A stretch of DNA of 14,464 bases, from assembly GCA_037140715.1 (NCBI GenBank), contig JBAXDX010000074.1:1-14464 (forward strand), given 5' to 3'. Under the pieces are notes generated by a model, which saw only the letters and a program-made list of their open reading frames with translations, did not search any database and was not told the origin of the DNA. The translations under genes and the position numbers were made by a program. Below, piece after piece: positions 7,699 to 14,296 of this stretch; positions within the stretch are counted from its first letter, which is position 1, and every line of letters starts with the position of its first letter. The stretch is from JAUZPB01 sp037140715 (lineage in GTDB: Bacteria; Bacteroidota; Ignavibacteria; Ignavibacteriales; SURF-24).

Positions 7699-9075
7699 AT
7701 GAGTAAAAAAATCGTAATACTTGGAGCGGGCATTACCGGACTTGCAACTGCTTACCGGCTTGAAAAGGACGGATATGATGTTGTTGTAATCGAAAAGAAT
7801 TCTGAAGTCGGCGGAGCTATGCAAAGCGTGCATGAAAATGGCTTTATGATAGACTATGGCCCGAACAGCGGGCTTGAGACTACTCCGCTTATCGGAAAGC
7901 TTGTTGATGAGTGCGGACTGCGCGATAAAATGATTTATGCGAACCAGGAAGGCAGCAAACGCTATATTCTCAGGGATGGAAAGCTTCATGCTCTGCCGAT
8001 GACTCCTGCTACACTCTTAAAGACGAAGCTCTTTTCCGCCAAAGCTAAGCTGAGGCTTCTCGCCGAGCCGTTTATAGGCAGGTCCGGAGAGGGTTATTAT
8101 CAGAGCATATCGCAGTTTGTATGCCGGCGTCTCGGTCAGGAGTTTCTTGATTATGCCATCAATCCGTTCGTTGCCGGAGTTTATGCCGGCAATCCTGATG
8201 ATTTAAGCGTAAAGAGTGCCTTCCCTAAGCTCTACCGTCTCGAAGAAAAATATGGCGGAATATTTAAGGGCGTAATTAAAGGAGCAAAGGAGCGAAAGCT
8301 GAATAAAGAAGAATCCAAGCAATCGGCTAAGATGTTTTCGTTTATTGATGGTATGCAGTCGTTCCCTAAAGCTGTTGCCGCAAAGCTTAAAGGCGACATA
8401 ATAACCAACGCTGAAATAGCGGAGGTAACAAAATCTGGCAGCTGCTATCTTATCAGATATACAAAGGAAGGGGAAGAGCAATTCCTTGAAGCTGAAACTA
8501 TAATCTCTACATTGCCTGCATATTCCACCTGTTATTTATTCAAACAGACTGACCCGGTACTTTTCAATCATCTGAAAACAATTTACTATCCTCCTGTTAT
8601 GGTGCTTTATCTTGTATATAAAAAAGAAAATATCGGACATCCCCTCGATGGCTTTGGATTTTTGATTCCGGCTAAAGAAAAACGCACGTTTCTCGGAGCG
8701 ATATGGAGTTCAGCGATATTTAAGAACCGCGCGCCCGAAGGTCAGGAGGCTTTTACTATCTTCATCGGAGGTGCCCGTTCGCCGGAGCTTTTTGAAATGG
8801 AGAAAAGCGACCTGATAGAAAAAGTATTAAAGGAATTTCAGTCTGTTATGAGAATAAACGGCACGCCTGATTTTATGGCTGACAGAATATGGAAAAAGGC
8901 TATTCCGCAATATAACATCGGCTATATCGAACATGAAAAGTATTTTGAGGAGTTTGAAAAATCCCACAAGGGGATATTGCTTAGCGGGAACTACAGAGGG
9001 GGCATCGCTGTGGGAGACTGTATTAAGAATTCGGAAGCCACATACAAACGCGCACTTTCTTTAATGCGGGATTAA
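7699..9075 (+). CDS. hemY: Protoporphyrinogen oxidase, FAD-dependent HemY type
   Basis: This enzyme oxidises protoporphyrinogen IX to protoporphyrin IX (six electrons) using FAD. The 458 residues match the HemY/PPOX family, often labelled hemG in databases, and not the short flavodoxin-like HemG of E. coli. The N-terminus has the FAD Rossmann motif VILGAGITGLATAYRL with the ribose-binding acidic residue in VVVIEKN and the following EVGGAMQS. NPFVAGVYAGNPDDLSVKSAFPKL (split by the substrate domain) is typical of the family, and the C-terminal LLSGNYRGGIAVGDCIKN closes the FAD site. AGAGGA at 7688-7693 precedes ATG 7699. Family members usually use O2 as acceptor and release H2O2, which contrasts with the oxygen-independent HemN and fits the peroxidase genes nearby. 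Confidence 0.95.
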   Translation: MSKKIVILGAGITGLATAYRLEKDGYDVVVIEKNSEVGGAMQSVHENGFMIDYGPNSGLETTPLIGKLVDECGLRDKMIYANQEGSKRYILRDGKLHALPMTPATLLKTKLFSAKAKLRLLAEPFIGRSGEGYYQSISQFVCRRLGQEFLDYAINPFVAGVYAGNPDDLSVKSAFPKLYRLEEKYGGIFKGVIKGAKERKLNKEESKQSAKMFSFIDGMQSFPKAVAAKLKGDIITNAEIAEVTKSGSCYLIRYTKEGEEQFLEAETIISTLPAYSTCYLFKQTDPVLFNHLKTIYYPPVMVLYLVYKKENIGHPLDGFGFLIPAKEKRTFLGAIWSSAIFKNRAPEGQEAFTIFIGGARSPELFEMEKSDLIEKVLKEFQSVMRINGTPDFMADRIWKKAIPQYNIGYIEHEKYFEEFEKSHKGILLSGNYRGGIAVGDCIKNSEATYKRALSLMRD

Positions 9076-9201
9076 TGAACGAAATTGCATGAGATAATAT
9101 TTCATCTTATGCAACTGTGCGGGAGTTATGTCTGCCAGATTATTTATTGTAACAAAGTAATTCTATTTTATAAAATATACATTCGTAAATGGAGCATATA
9201 C

Positions 9202-10188
9202 ATGGCTGATTATCCGACAAAAAGATTAAGACGCTTACGCTACAATCCAATAGTAAGGGAAATGATTTGTGAAACGCGCTTAAATAAAAGTAACCTGATA
9301 TATCCTCTCTTTGCCGTGCACGGCGAGAAGATTAAGAAAGAAATTAATTCAATGCCGGGGGTCTTTCACCTGTCGATTGATATGTTAGTAGAAGAATGCA
9401 GAGAAGCAGCCGCACTCGGAATACCTGCCGTGCTGCTGTTTGGCATTCCGGCTTATAAAGATGAAGGTGGTTCTGAAGCTTACGACAGTAACGGCATTAT
9501 TCAACAGGCCGTCCGCGCAATTAAACAGAATATACCGAATCTTGTTGTTATTACAGACGTATGCCTCTGCGAATATACTTCGCACGGACACTGCGGTCTG
9601 CTTAATGGCGAAGAGGTACTGAATGATGAAACTGTTTCCCTGCTTGCCAGGGTAGCCGTATCACATGCCGAAGCCGGTGCCGATATGATAGCTCCTTCGG
9701 ATATGATGGACGGACGCATAGCTTCAATCAGAAAAGCACTCGATTACAAAGGATTCTCGAAAATCCCGATTATGAGCTATGCGGCTAAGTATGCCTCAGG
9801 TTTCTACGGTCCGTTCCGTGATGCCGCCGAATCAACTCCCGCATTTGGCGACAGGCGTTCCCACCAGATGGATGTTGCAAATGCCGAAGAAGCTTTAAGG
9901 GAAGTCGCGATGGATATTGAAGAAGGTGCTGACATAGTTATGGTAAAACCTGCGGGCGCATATCTTGATATTGTTTACAGGGTAAAGGAACGCTTCGGAT
10001 TGCCTACAGCAGCTTATCAGGTAAGCGGTGAGTACTCGATGATAAAAGCTGCCTCCAGGCTTGGCTGGATAGACGAAGAGCGCGTAATGATTGAATCTCT
10101 CATTGCAATTAAAAGAGCCGGCGCTGATATGATTCTTACATATTTTGCCAAAGAAGCTGCCCGTTACTTAGACCGCACAGGAAAATAG
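9202..10188 (+). CDS. hemB: Delta-aminolevulinic acid dehydratase (porphobilinogen synthase)
   Basis: HemB condenses two 5-aminolevulinates into porphobilinogen. From ATG 9202 the protein is 328 residues, the normal length. The frame is open upstream to 9085, but the extra 39 residues are unlike the family, and GGAG at 9191-9194 lies 7 bp before 9202, so the shorter start is preferred. The two Schiff-base lysines are visible in MSYAAKYASGFYGPFRDA (Lys196) and IVMVKPAGAYLD (Lys249). DVCLCEYTSHGHC supplies Cys121, Cys123 and Cys131, the three-cysteine catalytic zinc site, so this is the zinc-dependent class. It is the last + strand gene of the run and converges with ahpD. Confidence 0.97.
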   Translation: MADYPTKRLRRLRYNPIVREMICETRLNKSNLIYPLFAVHGEKIKKEINSMPGVFHLSIDMLVEECREAAALGIPAVLLFGIPAYKDEGGSEAYDSNGIIQQAVRAIKQNIPNLVVITDVCLCEYTSHGHCGLLNGEEVLNDETVSLLARVAVSHAEAGADMIAPSDMMDGRIASIRKALDYKGFSKIPIMSYAAKYASGFYGPFRDAAESTPAFGDRRSHQMDVANAEEALREVAMDIEEGADIVMVKPAGAYLDIVYRVKERFGLPTAAYQVSGEYSMIKAASRLGWIDEERVMIESLIAIKRAGADMILTYFAKEAARYLDRTGK

Positions 10189-10260
10189 TCCGGAATAAAT
10201 CTAAGTCTTTCCGCTGTCTCTCAATGTTATAAGAAAGAATTTGAAAAAACATAAGCGTAT

Positions 10261-10308
10261 ATCTTTCGGCATTCCCATGTCCTGCAGGAAAAAGGTTTGT
10301 AGAAAGAT
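10261..10308. repeat. Imperfect dyad in the hemB/ahpD convergent gap
   Basis: ATCTTTC at 10261-10267 is complementary to GAAAGAT at 10302-10308, with an 8 bp palindrome CCTGCAGG (10281-10288) in the loop. The 153 bp between the convergent hemB and ahpD stops is where a bidirectional terminator would be expected, but there is no T-run next to the stem on either strand, so terminator function is only a guess. Confidence 0.25.
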
Positions 10309-10341
10309 CATGCGCAAATGTGTCCGGAACTTCACAAAATA

Positions 10342-10926
10342 TTAATGTATGACGGCTGATAATCCTTTGACCACAGAAGTCAGTCTGATAGCATCGAATA
10401 TCCTTACCTCAGGAGAACCAAGCTTTCGTACCGAGGCCTCGTGCGAACCTACACAATTCTCACAGCCGTTAAGTGCCGAGACACACAGGCTTACCAATTC
10501 AAAAAATTCCTTACCCAGTACCGGGTTCATCATTATATTCATTTTAATGCCGGCAGGCATATTGGTATAAGTCTCGTTCTTTACAAAATGACGAAAGCGA
10601 TAGAGAACGTTGTTTACCGAAAGCATTGAAGCGCACGCGTAAATCTCTGCAATTTCGGCATCCGTTGCTCCGTTTTCTTTGGCTGATGATGTAAACGAAG
10701 CCGCAAGAACTTCATTCTTCTCATTCGCCGATACGGCAAGAGCTATAAGACAGGCTTCCTTTATGGAGAGATTCTCTGATGCAAGAGTGTTCTTTAAGTT
10801 AATCCTTAAATCCCTGAGATACCGGGTATCGCCTGCGGTCATAGCTTCAAGCGGAGTGAACAGGCGCACTGTTTCATCAAGTTTCAGATCTTTCAGTAAA
10901 TCATTTTTAGTTTCTGTAATTGACAT
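10342..10926 (-). CDS. ahpD: AhpD-like alkylhydroperoxidase (carboxymuconolactone decarboxylase family)
   Basis: The 194-residue protein aligns along its length, from memory, with mycobacterial AhpD: a mid-protein SVNNVLYRFRHFV block, GIKMNIMMNPVLGKEFFELVSLCVSALNG, then the redox centre GCENCVGSHEASVRKLG with Cys155, Cys158 and His162. In that family the CxxC has weak peroxidase activity and mainly passes electrons from lipoamide or dihydrolipoamide dehydrogenase to AhpC. Its ahpC partner is the adjacent upstream gene on the same strand, 117 bp away, but a strong terminator lies between them. Expression of ahpD therefore needs read-through or its own promoter, and only a weak purine-rich stretch precedes its ATG. 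Confidence 0.9.
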   Translation of the reverse strand: MSITETKNDLLKDLKLDETVRLFTPLEAMTAGDTRYLRDLRINLKNTLASENLSIKEACLIALAVSANEKNEVLAASFTSSAKENGATDAEIAEIYACASMLSVNNVLYRFRHFVKNETYTNMPAGIKMNIMMNPVLGKEFFELVSLCVSALNGCENCVGSHEASVRKLGSPEVRIFDAIRLTSVVKGLSAVIH

Positions 10927-10950
10927 AGTTTCTTTAATAATTTTGAATGG

Positions 10951-10983
10951 ATAAAAAAGAGGCGCGCATATAGCCGCGCGCCT
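10951..10983 (-). terminator. Intrinsic terminator after ahpC
   Basis: Read on the minus strand, a perfect 8 bp GC-rich stem (AGGCGCGC pairing with GCGCGCCT, 10960-10983) with an 8-base loop is followed immediately by CTTTTTTAT (10951-10959). This is a textbook Rho-independent terminator. It lies about 60 bp after the ahpC stop and 24 bp before the ahpD start. There is no T-run on the + side, so it acts only on the ahpC direction. Confidence 0.88.
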
Positions 10984-11043
10984 GATAATTAATTATGACC
11001 CCGACCGTCCCAACGGAATCGGAATTGCAAAACAGAACGAAAA

Positions 11044-11586
11044 TCAGACACTTAAAGTGGCTTCACCTTTCTGCCAGTTGCATGGGCAGAGTTCGTCCGT
11101 CTGAAGCGCGTCAAGAACTCTTATCACTTCCTTTACATTTCTGCCAACGCTAAGATCGTTAACAGAAGCAAATCTGATAATGCCCTGCGGATCGACAATA
11201 AACGTAGCTCTGTAAGCAATCTTCTCTTCCGCTTCAAGAATGCCTAAAGCCTCGGCAAGTGATTTTGACGTATCGGCAAGTAGCGGGAATTTAAGATTGG
11301 TTAAATCATCGTGATGTCTGCGCCAGGCGGCGTGAACAAACTCTGAGTCTGTCGATGCGCCGATTAAAACAGCATCGCGGTCTCTGAATTCTTCATAGTT
11401 ACGGTTGAATTCAGCTATTTCTGTCGGGCATACGAAAGTAAAATCCTTTGGATACCAGAACATAACCAGCCACTTGTCCTCTTTTTTGTGGTCTTCAGAA
11501 CTAATTACTTTAAATTCTTTTCCTTTTTCAATTGATACAACAGACTTTTTTGAGAATTCAGGGAATTTTGAACCTACGCTTAACAT
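11044..11586 (-). CDS. ahpC: Peroxiredoxin / alkyl hydroperoxide reductase subunit C
   Basis: AhpC reduces H2O2, organic peroxides and peroxynitrite in the cytosol. The 180 residues follow the mycobacterial AhpC pattern closely: WYPKDFTFVCPTEIAEF with the peroxidatic Cys53, GASTDSEFVHAAWRRHH, RATFIVDPQGIIRFASV, then DELCPCNWQKG with Cys167 and Cys169 as resolving and auxiliary thiols. No AhpF-like reductase gene is nearby; the neighbouring AhpD is the probable electron donor. AGAGG lies just upstream of the ATG. A sigma70-like promoter (TTGTTG, 16 bp, TATAAA) and a 15 bp palindrome precede the gene, and a terminator follows it, suggesting a separately regulated monocistronic unit. Confidence 0.95.
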   Translation of the reverse strand: MLSVGSKFPEFSKKSVVSIEKGKEFKVISSEDHKKEDKWLVMFWYPKDFTFVCPTEIAEFNRNYEEFRDRDAVLIGASTDSEFVHAAWRRHHDDLTNLKFPLLADTSKSLAEALGILEAEEKIAYRATFIVDPQGIIRFASVNDLSVGRNVKEVIRVLDALQTDELCPCNWQKGEATLSV

Positions 11587-11603
11587 TTTTACCTCTTTGT
11601 TTA

Positions 11604-11653
11604 ATTATAATTTATTGTAATTCGATTTATAAATTCTGTCTTATTAACAACAA
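11604..11653 (-). promoter_or_regulatory. ahpC promoter with palindromic operator candidate
   Basis: On the minus strand TTGTTG (11648-11653), a 16 bp spacer and TATAAA (11626-11631) resemble a -35/-10 pair. Just downstream, ACAATAA-A-TTATAAT (11604-11618) is a near-perfect 7-1-7 dyad that would sit around the transcription start. It matches the perfect palindrome upstream of hemL at 13 of 15 positions. The arrangement suits repression, but the cognate regulator is not identifiable from this window. Confidence 0.5.
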
Positions 11654-11703
11654 GCCGGTCATAAATGGTTTCATCAATGTAATTATCTTATATTTTTTTT
11701 GTT

Positions 11704-12567
11704 TTATATACAAAAATCAATTGGTTCTTCCTCGGACTGCAATGAACTTCTTACCTTAATCTCACTCTTATGATAGACAATAGAATAAGCCGGTACGCTT
11801 TCCGTAAGCCATACATTACCGCCGATAACACTATGGCTTCCTATCACAGTTTCACCACCGAGAATAGTAGCCCCGGAGTAGATAATCACATCATCTTCAA
11901 TTGTCGGATGCCTTTTGGATTTAGCCAGTGACTTACTAACGCTGAGAGCGCCAAGTGTTACACCCTGATACATCTTAACATTGTCGCCAATAATAGTTGA
12001 CTCACCAATAACGGTTCCCGTGCCGTGGTCCATACAGAATGACCGTCCGATTTGCGCACCCGGATGAATGTCGATGCCTGTCAACTGGTGTGCGTACTCA
12101 GTCAGTATGCGCGGAAATATAGGCACGCTCATCCTGTAGAATTCATGAGCGATGCGGTAGATTGCTATAGCATAAAATCCGGGATACGAAACTATTACCT
12201 CATCAACGTTCTCCGCCGCAGGGTCTCCCTTTGTGATGGCTTCCGCATCAAGCAATAACTTTTCATAAATCTCTGAGGACTTTGTGCAGAAGTTTTCCGC
12301 TGCTTCTTCTACGGATATTGATATTGAAGACTGAAGTAGCTTAAGAATATGTATCAGATTCTTTTCAAGCAACATAAGTTCAATATCTATCTCGTGAGCT
12401 GTATAAAACACCTTATTGCCGAAATGAGGGAATAATATCTGAAGAAATTCCTCGGCAAACCGCTGTACTTCAACCTTGTCCGGCAATATACAGCCTGGTG
12501 GCTGACGCAGTCTGAATAATTTTTCTGAAAATGATTCGGTATATTTTTCCTTTACTTTTTCTTTCAT
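11704..12567 (-). CDS. cysE: Serine O-acetyltransferase
   Basis: This enzyme acetylates L-serine with acetyl-CoA, giving the precursor that O-acetylserine sulfhydrylase converts to cysteine. From the ATG at 12567 the protein has 287 residues: an N-terminal helical domain (about 30-150) followed by a left-handed beta-helix of hexapeptide repeats (about 163-262). It contains TGIDIHPGAQIG, the catalytic MDHGTGTVIGE with Asp180 and His181, the cofactor-binding loop GVTLGALSVSK, and GATILGGETVIGSHSVIGGN. It ends in isoleucine (IDFCI), the residue type family members insert into the sulfhydrylase active site. The frame stays open to a TTG at 12681, but a promoter-like motif lies within that extension, so the shorter start is preferred. 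The link to heme genes is probably positional only. Confidence 0.9.
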   Translation of the reverse strand: MKEKVKEKYTESFSEKLFRLRQPPGCILPDKVEVQRFAEEFLQILFPHFGNKVFYTAHEIDIELMLLEKNLIHILKLLQSSISISVEEAAENFCTKSSEIYEKLLLDAEAITKGDPAAENVDEVIVSYPGFYAIAIYRIAHEFYRMSVPIFPRILTEYAHQLTGIDIHPGAQIGRSFCMDHGTGTVIGESTIIGDNVKMYQGVTLGALSVSKSLAKSKRHPTIEDDVIIYSGATILGGETVIGSHSVIGGNVWLTESVPAYSIVYHKSEIKVRSSLQSEEEPIDFCI

Positions 12568-12636
12568 CTTAAACTCAATTATATAAAAAATAAAAACCGC
12601 CGGCACTTCCTGTTTAGTTCCTGTAACCGGGAGCTG

Positions 12637-12682
12637 TTGCAGTAACTGCAAATATACGGATAAAAATGAATGCAGGGACAAA
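12637..12682 (-). promoter_or_regulatory. cysE promoter (TAnnTTTG type) overlapping a perfect palindrome
   Basis: Read on the minus strand, TATATTTG (12649-12656) fits the Bacteroidota -7 consensus TAnnTTTG, and TTTG (12679-12682) lies 22 bp upstream as a -33 candidate. The perfect 15 bp dyad TTGCAGT-T-ACTGCAA (12637-12651) begins inside the -7 motif and would cover the start site, as expected for an operator. The resulting leader before the 12567 ATG would be about 70-80 nt. Confidence 0.5.
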
Positions 12683-12740
12683 ACTTTTTATTAAACGATT
12701 AATAAAGGAACATAACACAACTCACCCGGGTATTGATTTT

Positions 12741-12768
12741 TTCACAGTATGAAACAATAAATTATTGT
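12741..12768 (+). promoter_or_regulatory. hemL promoter/operator candidate
   Basis: ACAATAA-A-TTATTGT at 12754-12768 is a perfect 15 bp palindrome, 49 bp before the hemL start. A weak sigma70-like pair, TTCACA (12741-12746) and TATTGT (12763-12768) spaced 16 bp, would place the palindrome across the -10 region. The same motif with two changes lies at the ahpC promoter. The site is AT-rich, so chance occurrence must be considered. Confidence 0.45.
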
Positions 12769-12817
12769 ATTTTAGTGGCAATTAAATTAACTGGTACAGC
12801 AAAAAGGAACTGAGAAA

Positions 12818-14107
12818 ATGAATATTGAAAAAAGTGAAAAACTTTTTGAAGAAGCAAAGAAATATATTCCCGGCGGAGTTAATTCTCCGGTCAGGGCATT
12901 CAGATCAGTAGGCGGAAATCCTATTTTTATAAATAAAGGTTATGGTTCAAAGATAGAGGATGCGGACGGCAATGAATATATAGAATATATAGGAAGCTGG
13001 GGTCCGCATTTATTTGGACATAACCCTGACTTTATAAAAAAAGCCCTGCTTGAAGCAATAGAAAACGGAACAAGCTTCGGCGCTCCGACCGGACTTGAAG
13101 TTAAAATGGCAAAGATTATTACTGAACTTGTTCCTTCAGTCGGGATGGTCAGAATGGTTAACAGTGGCACCGAAGCTACAATGTCTGCTGTCCGTCTGGC
13201 ACGCGGCTATACGAAAAAAGATAAATTCATAAAATTTGAAGGATGCTATCATGGACATGCCGATTATTTTCTGATTAAGGCAGGCTCCGGCGCTCTTACG
13301 CTGGGCATACCTACAAGTCCGGGAGTTACAAAAGCAAACGCTGCGGATACACTTGTCGCAGATTATAATAATATTGAATCTGTAAAGAATCTTGTTATGA
13401 ACAACAAGAACCAGATTGCGGCTGTGATTATAGAACCTGTGGCGGGTAATATGGGAGTGGTGAAATTAAATGCTGATTTCCTGACTGAATTGCAACAGAT
13501 ATGCCGCAATGAAAATATCTTAATAATCTTTGACGAAGTTATGACAGGCTTCCGCGTGGCACGGGGTGGCGCTCAGGAATTACTCGGAGTTACCCCCGAT
13601 CTTACCACATTTGGTAAAATAATCGGAGCCGGTCTTCCTGTAGGTGCTTTCGGAGGCAGAAAAGAAATTATGGAGATGATTGCTCCGACCGGACCTGTTT
13701 ATCAGGCGGGCACCTTAAGCGGTAATCCTCTCGCAATGAGCGCGGGCTTTGCAGTACTGACACGAATCAGGGAACACCCTGAGATTTATACCCTTCTTGA
13801 GGAAAAATCAGCTTACCTTGAAGCCGGAATGCAGGAAAATTTGAAAAGACTGGGAAAACGATATGCTTGGAACCGCGTCTCATCGATGATGAGCATGTTC
13901 TTTACCGAACAGCCTGTGACGGATTTTAAATCGGCAGTTACCTCGGACACTATTCTTTATGGCAGGTATTTCCATGAAATGCTTAAACGCGGCATTTATC
14001 TTGCCCCTGCACAGTTTGAGGCTTTCTTTGTCTCGACAGCTCACTCGAAAGAAGACCTTGACAAAACAATACAGGCTCATTATGAATCTCTAAAAACGAT
14101 AATATAG
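12818..14107 (+). CDS. hemL: Glutamate-1-semialdehyde 2,1-aminomutase
   Basis: HemL is a PLP enzyme that transfers the amino group within glutamate-1-semialdehyde to form 5-aminolevulinate, directly after HemA. The 429 residues are full length. It begins SEKLFEEAKKYIPGGVNSPVRAF, typical of the family, and contains NSGTEATMSAVRLARG (115-130), FEGCYHGHAD, the PLP-contacting IIFDEVMTGFR (Asp239) and TTFGKIIGAGLPVGAFGG with the Schiff-base Lys267. AAAGGA at 12803-12808 precedes ATG 12818. It is separated from the main hem run by ahpD-ahpC-cysE, is divergent from cysE, and has its own promoter region, so it can be regulated separately from hemA. Confidence 0.97.
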   Translation: MNIEKSEKLFEEAKKYIPGGVNSPVRAFRSVGGNPIFINKGYGSKIEDADGNEYIEYIGSWGPHLFGHNPDFIKKALLEAIENGTSFGAPTGLEVKMAKIITELVPSVGMVRMVNSGTEATMSAVRLARGYTKKDKFIKFEGCYHGHADYFLIKAGSGALTLGIPTSPGVTKANAADTLVADYNNIESVKNLVMNNKNQIAAVIIEPVAGNMGVVKLNADFLTELQQICRNENILIIFDEVMTGFRVARGGAQELLGVTPDLTTFGKIIGAGLPVGAFGGRKEIMEMIAPTGPVYQAGTLSGNPLAMSAGFAVLTRIREHPEIYTLLEEKSAYLEAGMQENLKRLGKRYAWNRVSSMMSMFFTEQPVTDFKSAVTSDTILYGRYFHEMLKRGIYLAPAQFEAFFVSTAHSKEDLDKTIQAHYESLKTII

Positions 14108-14295
14108 AACCTGGCAGACTGCATAAAAAATGAATATGCCGATTTTCTTTTTGCTGAGAAGTACTCTTTTGCATCCACAGATGCCTGAATAAAACGGGCG
14201 TATGATAAATTCCTGTTTCTTTTACTTTTGAGGGCAGAATTTCTAAATATCTCTGACTTCTGATTTTTTCATTTACATAAAAATATTTACATCCT
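14108..14295. other. Non-coding stretch between hemL and the right repeat
   Basis: No convincing gene follows hemL up to the window end (357 bp including the right repeat). A small hairpin, GCATC-CACA-GATGC, sits at 14171-14184 without an adjacent T-run, so I do not call a terminator. From 14234 onward the sequence is a diverged partial copy of the inverted repeat. Confidence 0.6.
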
Positions 14296-14296
14296 T
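14234..14296 (-). repeat. Partial second copy of the framing repeat
   Basis: Positions 14234-14296 resemble 14330-14392 in direct orientation with one single-base indel and roughly 80% identity (offset 95-96 bp). Shared blocks include TAAATATCTCTGAC and AATATTTAC. The segment therefore duplicates the portion of the repeat equivalent to about 73-135 of the left copy. No such extra module follows the left copy. Confidence 0.75.

Noticed and set aside
9085..9201. N-terminal extension of hemB by 39 codons
   Set aside because: The added residues are hydrophobic/cysteine-rich and unlike HemB N-termini; a ribosome-binding site precedes ATG 9202 and the family sequence begins there.
12568..12681. 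N-terminal extension of cysE to a TTG at 12681
   Set aside because: The extra 38 residues cover a promoter-like motif and a perfect palindrome, and the helical SAT domain is complete from the ATG at 12567.
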